DNA of 64,000 bases from Pedobacter endophyticus (lineage in GTDB: Bacteria > Bacteroidota > Bacteroidia > Sphingobacteriales > Sphingobacteriaceae): the NCBI RefSeq assembly GCF_015679185.1, contig NZ_CP064939.1, positions 3,720,001-3,784,000 of the forward strand. Direction: 5' to 3'. A program made the translations under genes and the position numbers. Shown here piece after piece: positions 1 through 8,183 of the stretch. Position 1 is the stretch's first letter. Every line of letters starts with the position of its first letter. Under the pieces are notes generated by a model, which saw only the letters and a program-made list of their open reading frames with translations, had not been told where the DNA came from and made no database searches.

Positions 1-13
1 CCTTCCCCTACAG
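1..13 (+). tRNA. 3' end of a tRNA-like gene cut by the window edge
   Basis: The first bases read CCTTC followed by CCCTACAG, nearly the same as the 3' end of the tRNA-like gene ending at 223 (CCTTC then CCCAACAG). This fits the distal strand of a T-stem followed by an acceptor strand. The rest of the gene lies outside the window, so amino-acid identity cannot be judged. It may be a sibling of the next gene. Confidence 0.35.
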
Positions 14-79
14 CGGTTTGGTTTCAAGTACAACGTCTTAATAGACTGTTGACTAAATACTTCAGACTAACGACTAGAA

Positions 80-223
80 TGTTGGGTGGTGAAATTGGCA
101 GACACGCCTCCTTGTCTCGGTGGTGGGGAATAATGGGACAAACGCAGTTTATTGGGTTGACCACAATTAATTTTTTGAACTGTAGCTAACTACCCCTTGA
201 AGGTTCGACTCCTTCCCCAACAG
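80..223 (+). tRNA. tRNA-Leu-like (class II) gene with anticodon GTC and oversized variable region
   Basis: Acceptor strands TGTTGGG (80-86) and CCCAACA (216-222) pair fully, leaving G223 as discriminator. The D-arm (89-105) has the tRNA-Leu pattern with stem GTG/CAC. The T-arm is GAAGG, TTCGACT, CCTTC (199-215). The anticodon arm at 107-123 has a U-U mismatch, and its loop TTGTCTC (112-118) gives anticodon GTC, which reads Asp codons. Between the anticodon stem and the T-stem lie about 75 nt instead of the usual 15 or so. They can fold: GGGG (125-128) with CCCC (193-196), CAGTT (145-149) with AACTG (178-182), and an inner hairpin at 151-167. CCA is not encoded. It may be a decayed tRNA-Leu or a non-canonical tRNA. 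A start at 81 with A222 as discriminator is also possible. Confidence 0.6.
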
Positions 224-253
224 CATTTTTTATGAATAATAAGTTAGTTAATC

Positions 254-283
254 GAGCAATCCTGGATAGGTTGCTCTTTTTTG
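254..283 (+). terminator. Rho-independent terminator after the tRNA-like gene
   Basis: GAGCAA (254-259) pairs with TTGCTC (271-276), continued by CCT/AGG, and is followed by a run of T. It lies 31 bases after the tRNA-like gene, which suggests that gene is transcribed as its own unit or as the end of a tRNA cluster. Confidence 0.8.
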
Positions 284-310
284 TTTTGTAACTTACGGTT
301 ATTTTATCTA

Positions 311-352
311 TGCCGGATTTTAAATCCGGAGCTAAAAAGATCGGGATTACAA
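311..352. repeat. Dispersed palindrome of the CCGGATTT/AAATCCGG type
   Basis: CCGGATTT and AATCCGG form a palindrome at 313-329, followed by a half-copy of the ATCGGGATT type. It is related to the cluster at 1060-1345. Confidence 0.6.
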
Positions 353-389
353 ATGCCAACCAGCGAGACTTTTTCAATTCCGTATAAAC

Positions 390-424
390 AAAAAAAGGAA
401 CAGATATCAATCCGTTCCTTTCTA
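390..424 (-). terminator. Terminator of the pyrH-frr unit
   Basis: AAAGGAAC (394-401) pairs with GTTCCTTT (414-421). On the minus strand the hairpin ends in a T run (complement of the A run at 390-396). It lies just after the frr stop codon. Confidence 0.8.
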
Positions 425-442
425 TTGGCTTTGAAATGCTGA

Positions 443-1006
443 TTAAACAGTCATTACATCTTTTTCTTTAGCCTCGGCATGTTTATCAACCTTTACAATG
501 TACGCATCGGTTAATTTCTGCACTTCAGCTTCGCCAGTTTTTATTTCATCATCTGATACGCCTTCGCCCTTAAGTTTTTGGATTTTGTTATTGGCATCCT
601 TACGGATGTTGCGTACGGTAATGCGGCCGCGTTCTGCTTCTTCTTTAACTTTTTTAACCAGGTCTCTTCTGCGTTCTTCGGTTAACGGTGGTACCACTAA
701 ACGAATAACAATACCATCATTTTGCGGGTTGATACCAATGTTGGCTACCTGAATGGCTTTCTCAATTGCTGTAAGAAGTGATTTCTCCCAAGGCTGAATC
801 ACAATTGTTCTCGCATCTGGCGTATTAATGCTCGCTACCTGAGCCAATGCTGTTTGAGCGCCGTAATAATCCACAAAAATCCCATCAAGCATGCCTGCCG
901 AAGCTTTACCAGCCCTAATTTTAGTTAGTTCAGATTCACAATGATCGATCGCCTTATCCATCGAAGATTGTGCGTCCATTAATTGCAATTGTATGAGTTC
1001 GTTCAT
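443..1006 (-). CDS. frr: Ribosome recycling factor
   Basis: This 187-residue protein is close to the usual 185 of the family. RRF works with EF-G in the cytoplasm to split the post-termination ribosome so that subunits can be reused. Family landmarks are visible: the AGKAS segment near residue 33, the INTPDARTIVIQPW stretch near residues 60-74, and the PPLTEERRRDLVK block of the coiled-coil bundle near residue 107. It lies downstream of pyrH on the same strand. The frr-pyrH neighbourhood is widely conserved, but here a 358-bp repeat-filled spacer separates the two. A terminator follows the gene directly. Confidence 0.97.
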   Translation of the reverse strand: MNELIQLQLMDAQSSMDKAIDHCESELTKIRAGKASAGMLDGIFVDYYGAQTALAQVASINTPDARTIVIQPWEKSLLTAIEKAIQVANIGINPQNDGIVIRLVVPPLTEERRRDLVKKVKEEAERGRITVRNIRKDANNKIQKLKGEGVSDDEIKTGEAEVQKLTDAYIVKVDKHAEAKEKDVMTV

Positions 1007-1039
1007 AATATGTGTATTTCTACAAAAATAATAATTTTT

Positions 1040-1347
1040 TTATTGCTGGTAATCTTATCGCTGGTCGAGATTTGTAGTCTCTTACTATTTATACTGGATT
1101 TGAAATCCAGAGCTATAAAATCGGGATTGCAAATCCCGATTAGCGTGTTACTTTACTGCTGGTCGAGATTTTTACTGTTGCTGGTGGAGATTTGTAATCC
1201 CGACCTATGTAAACCGAATTTTCAAATCCCGATTAACAATCGTCTTATTGCTAGTCGACTTATTGCAAGTCGACTTATTGCTGGTCGACTCAGTGCTGGT
1301 CGAGATTTGTAATCTCGACCTATCTAGATCGGGATTTCAAATCCCGA
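1040..1347. repeat. Cluster of short palindromes plus a 4 x 15-bp tandem array
   Basis: The pyrH-frr spacer is filled by variants of GGTCGAGATT-N-AATCTCGACC and ATCGGGATT-N-AATCCCGAT inverted repeats. Bases 1244-1303 are four successive 15-mers of the form CTTATTGCTAGTCGA, with small changes between copies. The plus-strand open frame over this region (983-1312) gives a repetitive RLIAS-type peptide and is not taken as a gene. Confidence 0.75.
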
Positions 1348-1364
1348 CTAAGTGTGTCTAAAAG

Positions 1365-2069
1365 TTATTTCACCAAAGTACCGATAGGTTCGCCATTGGC
1401 AATTTTCATAAAGTTGCCATGTTTATTCATATCAAATACAATAATTGGCACCTGATTTTCTTCGCAAAGGGTAAAGGCTGTCATATCCATTACGTTTAAA
1501 CCCTTGGCGTAAACCTCTTTAAACGAGATTTCTTCATATTTTGTTGCCAATGGATTTTTTTCGGGGTCGGCGGTGTAAATGCCATCAACCCGGGTTCCTT
1601 TTAATACGGCATCGGCCTTAATTTCGATAGCCCGAAGTGCGGCAGCAGAATCGGTTGTAAAATACGGATTGCCGGTACCTGCACCAAAAATTACAACGCG
1701 GCCTTTTTCAAGGTGGCGAACGGCACGTCTGCGAATAAACGGCTCACAAATCTGTTCCATTTTAATTGCGGTAAGCAAACGGGTCTTGATGCCAACTTTT
1801 TCCAGTGCATCTTGCAAGGCCATCGAGTTGATTACCGTAGCAAGCATGCCCATATAATCGGCTTGTGCCCTGTCCATTCCGCTTTTTTCGGCACTTAAGC
1901 CCCTAAAAATATTGCCTCCACCTATTACTATTGCAATTTCTAAACCTTTATCGTGTACGGCTTTAATATCGTCGGCATATTGTTTAACGCGTTCATTATC
2001 AATTCCGTATTGTTTCTCGCCCATTAGCGATTCGCCGCTAAGCTTTAGTAGGATGCGTTTGTATTTCAT
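1365..2069 (-). CDS. pyrH: UMP kinase
   Basis: UMP kinase converts UMP to UDP with ATP, the first committed step toward UTP and CTP. The 234-residue length is typical. Amino-acid kinase fold motifs are visible: KLSGESL at residues 8-14 for phosphate binding, [11 protein letters not shown] near residue 47, a [17 protein letters not shown] loop near residue 130 for nucleotide and acceptor binding, and [13 protein letters not shown] near residue 157. It shares a strand with frr downstream. The C-terminus (GEPIGTLVK) is the usual family ending, so the gene is intact. Confidence 0.97.
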   Translation of the reverse strand: MKYKRILLKLSGESLMGEKQYGIDNERVKQYADDIKAVHDKGLEIAIVIGGGNIFRGLSAEKSGMDRAQADYMGMLATVINSMALQDALEKVGIKTRLLTAIKMEQICEPFIRRRAVRHLEKGRVVIFGAGTGNPYFTTDSAAALRAIEIKADAVLKGTRVDGIYTADPEKNPLATKYEEISFKEVYAKGLNVMDMTAFTLCEENQVPIIVFDMNKHGNFMKIANGEPIGTLVK

Positions 2070-2129
2070 GTCCTCAAAAATATTAACATTTTTTTAATAC
2101 CGAGCTATGCTTTTAAACAAATGCTGTAA

Positions 2130-3239
2130 TTATTTAATTGCTATGCGCTCGCCGTTAAATATCACATCCTGCAGCTCGAGATTTTGATTAACAACCAACA
2201 GATTAGCCGTATGGCCGATTGCGATTTCGCCAGTCAGGTTTTCGATGCCGATCAGTTTGGCAGGATAAACAGTTGCCATTTTTATGGCTTCACCGATTTC
2301 AATATCGCAAAAATCGACACAGTTTTTTACGGCCTGCAGCATCGTTAGCGATGAGCCGGAAAGGGTGCCATCGGGCATTACAAACTTATCGCCTTTTTGT
2401 ACGTGTTGATATGGCCCCGTTGAGCAAGCGGTTACCGCATCAGTAATGAGAAATAAACGTTCTTTTACCAACTTTTTGGCAAACTTTACCACTTCGTAAC
2501 TTACATGGCGGCCATCAACTATAACACTGGCCATAGCTTTGTTGTGGTTAAAAACGGCGGTGGGAATTCCTGGGTCGCGGTGGTGGATTGGGCTCATTGC
2601 ATTGAATAAATGCGTTGTAGTTTGAATACCTTTGTTGTAGGCTGCGGTTGCTTCTTCAAAAGTGGCATTGCTGTGTCCCAGCGAAACCAATACATCATTA
2701 TCTAGCAGGTATTGAATAACTTTATCGTCCTGACACTCGGGCGCAATGGTCATCATTTTAATAACGCCATCGCCAAAGTTTAATAGGGCTTTGATTTCAT
2801 CTAAACTGGCTGTGCGAACAAATTCTGGAATGTGGGCGCCTAAACGTTTGGGGTTTAAAAAGGGGCCTTCGAGGTGAAGCCCAAGAAAATTCTTCGCACT
2901 TTGGCGGTATTCTTTTGCGGTTTTGATACAGGCGTTAAAAACCTGCTCTGTATTGGTGGCCATACATGCCAGAAAACCTGTTGTGCCTTTTTTTAGTAAG
3001 TCATCCTCAATAATAGCTAACGATTCTACCGTGGGCTCTGCCGAAAATAATCTACCTCCTGCACCGTAAATCTGAAGGTCGATGAGCCCGGGAAGTACCA
3101 TCAGTTGCTGTTCCGAGCTTGGGTGGCCACTGTTGGTTAGTCCTGAAATTTTGTTCTCAGCGATAGTGATGGTCTTATTTTTTTCTAATTTCTCGTTATC
3201 GAAATAAGAAACATTGGCAAGGCTTTTAGGCATGGGCAA
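2130..3239 (-). CDS. nagA: N-acetylglucosamine-6-phosphate deacetylase
   Basis: NagA removes the acetyl group from GlcNAc-6-phosphate to give GlcN-6-P and acetate, feeding amino-sugar recycling and use. The 369-residue protein shows the amidohydrolase barrel: PGLIDLQIYGAGG at 50-62, the metal-binding LEGPFL at 123-128, SLGHSNA (His189), THLFNAM (His210), and ITDAV with the catalytic Asp at 266. The family often carries one metal, as the His-X-His pair of other amidohydrolases is missing here too. It is divergent from the metallophosphoesterase gene. A GH3 hexosaminidase at 29.5 kb could release substrate, but the two are not linked. A second Met at residue 3 is an equally good start. Confidence 0.95.
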   Translation of the reverse strand: MPMPKSLANVSYFDNEKLEKNKTITIAENKISGLTNSGHPSSEQQLMVLPGLIDLQIYGAGGRLFSAEPTVESLAIIEDDLLKKGTTGFLACMATNTEQVFNACIKTAKEYRQSAKNFLGLHLEGPFLNPKRLGAHIPEFVRTASLDEIKALLNFGDGVIKMMTIAPECQDDKVIQYLLDNDVLVSLGHSNATFEEATAAYNKGIQTTTHLFNAMSPIHHRDPGIPTAVFNHNKAMASVIVDGRHVSYEVVKFAKKLVKERLFLITDAVTACSTGPYQHVQKGDKFVMPDGTLSGSSLTMLQAVKNCVDFCDIEIGEAIKMATVYPAKLIGIENLTGEIAIGHTANLLVVNQNLELQDVIFNGERIAIK

Positions 3240-3330
3240 ACGTTTGAGTAAATTTGTTCTTACAACTTCAAAGTTAAATATTGTAGCTATATATTTGGTT
3301 ATAAGAGCAAATAGTTATTTAAATAAACCA

Positions 3331-4527
3331 ATGGAAAATAGTAGAAGGAGTTTTTTAAAAGGGAGCCTCACGCTTGGAGCTGCTTCTTTAATAACGCCGT
3401 CGGTCGCACTTGCTACTCGGCCCCGCGTTGATGACGGATTTAAGTTCGCTGTTGGCCCGTATCTGCAAACCAATTTTAATAATTCTATGACCATTTTGTG
3501 GTTAACCAATAATATTGGTGCCGGTTGGGTAGAATATGGTGAAGCGCCCGATCAACTCAATCAGAAAGCTTTTGGTAAAGCAGAATTAGGATTAATTGCC
3601 GCCAATAGCAAGCTGAATATGATAACTCTTTCAAACTTAAAGCCGGGAACTAAGTACTATTATAAAATCGTTTCGAAAGAAATTAAAAGCTTTCAGCCAT
3701 ACAAGCTTGTTTACGGCGATACAATAAGCAGCGAGATACAACAATTTGTTAATACCGACGTAAACAAGGCGGAGATATCATTTTTGATGATGAATGATAT
3801 ACACGATCGGCCTGAAAGTATTCCGCATTTGATGGGTTTGGTTGGCAATGAGAAGCAGGATTTTATCTTTTTTAACGGCGACATTTTCGATTACCAAACT
3901 GATGAAAAACAAATTATCGATCACATGTTGCAACCCTGTGTAGATAATTTCGCAAGGCATACTCCGTTTGTTTATGTTCGGGGAAATCATGAAACCCGGG
4001 GAAAATTTGCCCGTGATTTTCCCCGGTATTACATGCACGTCGGGCATGCCGCGTTTACTTTGGGACCAGTGCGTTTTGTGATTTTAGACACAGGAGAGGA
4101 CAAGGAAGATTCGCATCCGGTTTATGCCAACATCGTAAATTTTGATGACTATCGTGCGCAACAGGCCGAATGGCTCAAAACAGAAATTGAATCTAAAGCT
4201 TTCAGAAAAGCTCCGTTCAGAATTGTTTTAATGCATATCCCACCTCGTTTTTCCGGAGATGCGCATGGGCCAAAGCAATGTACCGAACTATTTGAGCCTT
4301 TGTTAAACAAGGGAAAAGTAGATTTGGTATTGAGTGGGCATACACATCGGCATATGGTGCATCAACCAGATAAAAATTTAAATCATTATCCATTAATTAT
4401 TGGTGGTGGGCCAAAGGCTGGAACAAGAACCATTACAAAGATAAAGGCCGATGCAAATAAAGTTGTGGTGAGTATGCTCGATGATTCGGGCAAGGAAGTT
4501 GGGGCGTATACCGCAATGAAGAAGTAG
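3331..4527 (+). CDS. Tat-exported metallophosphoesterase (purple acid phosphatase-like)
   Basis: A calcineurin-like phosphoesterase of 398 residues. The ATG at 3331 is preferred over an open frame reaching back to 3214, because it begins MENSRRSFLKG, a twin-arginine signal, followed by a hydrophobic stretch. An N-terminal beta-sandwich of the type that precedes purple acid phosphatase domains lies at about residues 35-135 (PYLQTNFNNSMTILWLT, LKPGTKYYYKI). The catalytic domain has the metal ligands in order: NDIHD, FNGDIFDY, RGNHETRG, LMHIPPRF and SGHTHRH. It should act on phosphate esters in the periplasm. The substrate is unknown. A TATATTTG element at 3290-3297 could be the -7 box. Confidence 0.9.
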   Translation: MENSRRSFLKGSLTLGAASLITPSVALATRPRVDDGFKFAVGPYLQTNFNNSMTILWLTNNIGAGWVEYGEAPDQLNQKAFGKAELGLIAANSKLNMITLSNLKPGTKYYYKIVSKEIKSFQPYKLVYGDTISSEIQQFVNTDVNKAEISFLMMNDIHDRPESIPHLMGLVGNEKQDFIFFNGDIFDYQTDEKQIIDHMLQPCVDNFARHTPFVYVRGNHETRGKFARDFPRYYMHVGHAAFTLGPVRFVILDTGEDKEDSHPVYANIVNFDDYRAQQAEWLKTEIESKAFRKAPFRIVLMHIPPRFSGDAHGPKQCTELFEPLLNKGKVDLVLSGHTHRHMVHQPDKNLNHYPLIIGGGPKAGTRTITKIKADANKVVVSMLDDSGKEVGAYTAMKK

Positions 4528-4582
4528 CTAAATTTAGGCTGCCAAGAGATTCAGTGAGTGAGCATCCAGATTTGAGAAAATA

Positions 4583-4768
4583 TTATTTTGAGCGCTTGTA
4601 TATTGCGTTCAGTTCGGACATGAAGTGTTCAGCGTCATTTTTTGTTCTTATGACCTTGCCGAGACTATCCTCGTCGCAGAAATTTCTAGAAACAGGAGTT
4701 GCAGAAGTAGGCGATATTTTTGCAGCTTTTTTCAAGTCTTGAATTTTATTTTGAATGTGCTGATTCAT
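4583..4768 (-). CDS. Small conserved protein downstream of DUF6934
   Basis: A 61-residue protein, MNQHIQNKIQDLKK at the start and DAEHFMSELNAIYKRSK at the end, with no signal peptide or membrane segment. The family is not named to my knowledge, but I recall similar small proteins next to DUF6934 genes in other Bacteroidota. It begins 39 bases after the DUF6934 stop on the same strand, so the two probably form an operon. An open frame on the plus strand over the same bases (4554-4742) is judged a shadow. Function is unknown. The pairing of a small and a larger protein resembles toxin-antitoxin layouts, but nothing shows toxicity. Confidence 0.65.
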   Translation of the reverse strand: MNQHIQNKIQDLKKAAKISPTSATPVSRNFCDEDSLGKVIRTKNDAEHFMSELNAIYKRSK

Positions 4769-4807
4769 AATACAAATATAATGAAAAATTGATGAACAAG
4801 TTTAAGG

Positions 4808-5350
4808 CTATTTTAGTTTGAACATATAATATCTGTAAAGATCTCGATTTTCTCTCTCATAATCAAATAGTTCTGGTCGAGGTTTAGCATAAGGAGTGCC
4901 ATCTTCATGCGCTTCGTACTGGCCATTGCGGAATATCCTTACATACCAATCAACACCAATTGCTAGAAAAAATTCATTAAAATAAGCACGATTGTGTTTA
5001 AACATGCGGTGATAAAGTCTAGCCCTTAAGTCATTTGACCCATCGATACCAATTGTAAAGCCGTTATTAGAATCGAGAAAGGCCAGAGCTAAAAACAATA
5101 CTGTAGAAAAGACCTTATTTATATTTGAGTGATGCAAACTCACGTTGTCCTTAAAACCTCCATTACTAGCAGGTGGCCCAAAGCCCAAATTGTACACATC
5201 TGGTAACAGCGGGTCTGGGTGTTTCGAAATCTTTACAAGTATCTGTTGAATACTGCCATCGCGTTGAAGAGCATTGAATCTCATTTCAGTTAAATCTTCT
5301 GCAATGAAAGTTGGAGGATAGGTTTGCTCAAAATCGATGGCTATCTGCAT
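4808..5350 (-). CDS. DUF6934 family protein
   Basis: A 180-residue cytoplasmic protein without signal or membrane segments. It matches what I know of DUF6934, a family largely confined to Bacteroidota: an N-terminal part with FNALQRDGSIQQILVKISKHPDP, a central VFSTVLFLALAFLD-NNGFTIGIDGSND segment, and a C-terminal RLYHRMFKHN-FNEFF block. The middle hydrophobic segment looks like a buried helix before a beta strand ending in GSND, which may be an active-site loop (inference). It is followed by the small protein at 4583-4768. The module is a candidate accessory or toxin-antitoxin-like unit. Confidence 0.75.
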   Translation of the reverse strand: MQIAIDFEQTYPPTFIAEDLTEMRFNALQRDGSIQQILVKISKHPDPLLPDVYNLGFGPPASNGGFKDNVSLHHSNINKVFSTVLFLALAFLDSNNGFTIGIDGSNDLRARLYHRMFKHNRAYFNEFFLAIGVDWYVRIFRNGQYEAHEDGTPYAKPRPELFDYERENRDLYRYYMFKLK

Positions 5351-5938
5351 TTTGGAAAAAAAATTAGCTTCCTTTAAGGAATAAAATGTGCTGTAATTAC
5401 TTTGATTAGTATGACTTTGAAATTGGTAGTCAACCAGCTAATTTATAAAATCTTCTCCAATATTTCGATCAGAACACAATGCAATTGAGCAGAGGCTTTC
5501 TCAAAAAGACAAATCGATAAATTTGTCACGCTGAGCCTTCTGGAAATCCGGTAAAATCGTCTCTGGACAAGTAGTCGAAACGGCCTTTCAAGCATTTGGG
5601 CTAGCCCTTCGACTATCTCTCCCGACTTTTCGGGAAGCTATCATTTACGTTTTTTGCAACTTGCTGTTTTATAAGACACTACATGAACGGTCGTCATTCC
5701 CAGCTTGTACCGATAGCTATCGGTAGGGAATCTTACTGTAAAAATAGCGCAACGCTTTAGGATTCCCGCCTGCGCGGGAATGACGGCAAGAATAGTTTAC
5801 GTCATCCGATAGCTATCGGATCATACTGATTTTTATGCAATAAATTAGAACTCAGGATGACAATACTTCATTTTTGAAGCAGCCTCCATTCAGCTGCGCT
5901 TCAGTCGAGATGACGACCGTTTCTTAGAAATAAAGTCA
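5351..5938. repeat. Intergenic stretch with dispersed palindromes
   Basis: No convincing gene is seen. The region holds two copies of the palindrome CCGATAGCTATCGG (near 5710 and 5806), one GATTCCCGCCTGCGCGGGAATG element near 5760-5785, and CTCCCGACTTTTCGGGAAG near 5620. The same units recur at 9.0, 16.6, 37.5 and 59.8 kb. Confidence 0.7.
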
Positions 5939-5966
5939 TAAAAAAAGCCCCGATTTCTCGAGGCTT
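5939..5966 (-). terminator. Terminator of the ribosomal protein-tsf operon
   Basis: AAGCCCCGA and TCGAGGCTT (5945-5966) pair with one G-T wobble. On the minus strand the hairpin is followed by a T run. It lies 20 bases after the tsf stop. Confidence 0.8.
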
Positions 5967-5985
5967 CGTTGAATTTTATGGATGC

Positions 5986-6831
5986 TTATGCACCTAATTG
6001 TACACGTTTGAAAGCAGATACTGTTAAACCTTTAGAAGTGTTATCTAAAAATTTACGAACATCTACTGAACTATCTTTAACAAACTCTTGGTTTAATAAA
6101 GTGCTGTCTTTGTAGAATTTATTCAATTTACCAGCAGCGATTTTTTCAACCATTTCTTCTGGTTTACCTTCAGCACGAATTACATCTTTAGCAATTTCGA
6201 TTTCACGCTCAATTGTAGCAGGATCAACACCGTCTTTATCAACAGCAACAGGATTCATGGCAGCAATTTGCATGGCAACATCTTTACCAGCTTCAGTAAT
6301 ATCAGCACCATTAGTGTTTTCAAATACTACTAAAACACCCATTTTACCGTTAGAGTGGATATAAGAAACGATTTTTTCGCCAGAAATATTTGCATACTCT
6401 TGAATAACGATTTTCTCGCCGATTTTACCGGTCAATTCAGTAATCGTTTCGGCTACTGTGCGTCCATCTTCCAAAGTAATTGCTGATAACTCTTCTGCAG
6501 AAGCAGGATTGTTTGCAACTGCTGCAGCTAAAACAGCCTGAGCTAAATTACGGAAATCTTCCACTTTAGAAACTGGCTCAGTTTCGCAAGCTAAAGCAAT
6601 TAATTTGCCATTTGTGCCATCTGCTGAAACAGCGATTGATACCAGACCTTCAGAAGTAGCATTACCAGAACGAGCGGCAGATACTTTTTGACCTTTTTTG
6701 CGCAATAAATCAACAGCTGCTTCGAAATCGCCATTTGCTTCAACTAAAGCTTTTTTGCAATCCATCATACCAGCGCCAGTTTGTTGGCGTAATTTATTTA
6801 CATCTGCGGCAGTAATTTGTACTGTAGACAT
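5986..6831 (-). CDS. tsf: Elongation factor Ts
   Basis: EF-Ts is the nucleotide exchange factor that regenerates EF-Tu-GTP during translation. The N-terminal UBA-like domain (about 1-55) contains the signature VNKLRQQTGAGMMDCKKAL, and the dimer and core domains follow. The 281-residue length is normal. The ATG at 6831 (MSTVQITAADV) is chosen because the seven codons upstream of it in the same frame do not match the family. It follows rpsB at 111 bp, the classical gene order, and a terminator stands just downstream. Confidence 0.97.
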   Translation of the reverse strand: MSTVQITAADVNKLRQQTGAGMMDCKKALVEANGDFEAAVDLLRKKGQKVSAARSGNATSEGLVSIAVSADGTNGKLIALACETEPVSKVEDFRNLAQAVLAAAVANNPASAEELSAITLEDGRTVAETITELTGKIGEKIVIQEYANISGEKIVSYIHSNGKMGVLVVFENTNGADITEAGKDVAMQIAAMNPVAVDKDGVDPATIEREIEIAKDVIRAEGKPEEMVEKIAAGKLNKFYKDSTLLNQEFVKDSSVDVRKFLDNTSKGLTVSAFKRVQLGA

Positions 6832-6941
6832 TTTATCAGTTTTTACAAACAAATCCCGATATAAATCGGGACTTGCGAGTGATTAAATAATTTATGAATT
6901 TTGAATTTGTAACCTTTTATGCCCCTTTAGGGGTTGTGGGG

Positions 6942-7775
6942 TTACTCTTCTGTTTTGGTTTCTTCAGATGAAGACGCTTCAACTTCTGCTTCAGCAGCTT
7001 TTTTACGTCTTGGCTCTTTTACTTCTGGAGCATCAGCTGCAGCTTTAGCGGCTACTGCTTCTTTTTCAGCCTCATCTTCTTTTTCGCGTTTACGCTCGTC
7101 TAAACCTTCTTCAATTGCTTTGATAATGATATCAGTAATTAAAGAGATCGATTTTGTAGCATCATCATTCGCCGGAATCGGGAAATCGATGTTCGAAGGA
7201 TCAGAGTTGGTATCAACCATCGCAAAAGTTGGGATGTTCAATTTCAACGCCTCAGTTACCGCGATGTGCTCTTTCTTAACATCAATTAAGAAAAGCGCTG
7301 CTGGTAAACGGTTTAAATCAGCAATACCACCCAAAAGTGACTCTAATTTAATACGCTCACGCTGAATCATTAAACGCTCTTTTTTCGAAAGGATCGAGTA
7401 AGTACCGTCTTTAGTCATTTTATCGATGTTTGACATCTTTTTGATTGACTTGCGAACGGTAGCAAAGTTGGTTAACATACCACCTAACCAACGCTCGGTT
7501 ACGAAAGGCATGTTTACTTTTTTAGCCTGCTCAGCTACGATTCCTTTTGCTTGTTTCTTTGTAGAAACGAATAAAACTTTACGTCCTGATTTTACGATTT
7601 GTTTAATCGCAGCCGCAGCTTCTTCAGTTTTGGTTAAAGTTTTATTTAAATCTATAATGTGAATTCCATTACGCTCCATGAAAATGTAAGGAGCCATTTT
7701 TGGATTCCATTTACGGGTAAGGTGACCAAAGTGTACACCTGCATCCAATAAGTCTTGATAAGTTGTTCTTGCCAT
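6942..7775 (-). CDS. rpsB: 30S ribosomal protein S2
   Basis: S2 joins the small subunit late in assembly and sits near protein S1. It starts MARTTYQDLLDAGVHFGHLTRKWNPKM, a near-universal S2 signature. The body is complete through about residue 230, and a highly charged Lys/Glu/Ala tail (about 232-277, PEVKEPRRKKAAEAEVEAS) extends it beyond the 240 residues of enterobacterial S2. Such tails occur in other Bacteroidota. It lies 18 bp after rpsI and upstream of tsf. Confidence 0.98.
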   Translation of the reverse strand: MARTTYQDLLDAGVHFGHLTRKWNPKMAPYIFMERNGIHIIDLNKTLTKTEEAAAAIKQIVKSGRKVLFVSTKKQAKGIVAEQAKKVNMPFVTERWLGGMLTNFATVRKSIKKMSNIDKMTKDGTYSILSKKERLMIQRERIKLESLLGGIADLNRLPAALFLIDVKKEHIAVTEALKLNIPTFAMVDTNSDPSNIDFPIPANDDATKSISLITDIIIKAIEEGLDERKREKEDEAEKEAVAAKAAADAPEVKEPRRKKAAEAEVEASSSEETKTEE

Positions 7776-7793
7776 TGTTCTTGCCTCCTGTGA

Positions 7794-8180
7794 TTAACGT
7801 TTACTGAATTGGAATTTCTTACGGGCTTTCGCACGTCCTGGTTTTTTACGCTCAACCATACGCATATCACGCGTCATTAGGCCTTTAGCACGTAATGCAG
7901 GTTTTTTCTCCGCATCTAGTTCAACAATCGCTTTAGCAATAGCTAAACGAACAGCTTCTGCTTGTCCTTTTACTCCACCGCCTTGTACGTTTACAGTAAT
8001 ATCATAACGACCAGTAAGCTCAGAAACCTCTAAACTTTGATTTACGATGTATTGTAAAGGTAAAGTTGGGAAATATACTTTGTGATCTTTACCGTTAACG
8101 GTAATTGCGCCAGCACCATCTTTTAAGTAGATACGTGCTACAGCTGTTTTTCTTCTTCCTGAAGTGTTAGTAACTGACAT
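7794..8180 (-). CDS. rpsI: 30S ribosomal protein S9
   Basis: The 128-residue protein has the family core GRRKTAVARIYLKDGAG near the N-terminus, the GGGVKGQAEAVRLAIAKA block in the middle, and the basic C-terminal tail ending KKFQFSKR, whose last residues reach the P-site tRNA. It lies 3 bp from rplM, and the two are nearly always co-transcribed. Confidence 0.98.
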   Translation of the reverse strand: MSVTNTSGRRKTAVARIYLKDGAGAITVNGKDHKVYFPTLPLQYIVNQSLEVSELTGRYDITVNVQGGGVKGQAEAVRLAIAKAIVELDAEKKPALRAKGLMTRDMRMVERKKPGRAKARKKFQFSKR

Positions 8181-8183
8181 TTC

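Noticed and set aside
80..223. Group I intron within a tRNA-Leu
   Set aside because: The extra sequence lies in the variable region rather than the anticodon loop, is under 100 nt, and lacks P/Q/R/S core elements.
1244..1303. CRISPR-like mini-array
   Set aside because: Repeats of 15 bp are directly adjacent with no spacers.
983..1312. Plus-strand frame of 109 aa
   Set aside because: It is the translation of palindromic repeats and 15-mer tandem units and has no protein features.
4554..4742. Plus-strand 62-aa frame
   Set aside because: It overlaps the better supported minus-strand small protein (4583-4768) that follows DUF6934.
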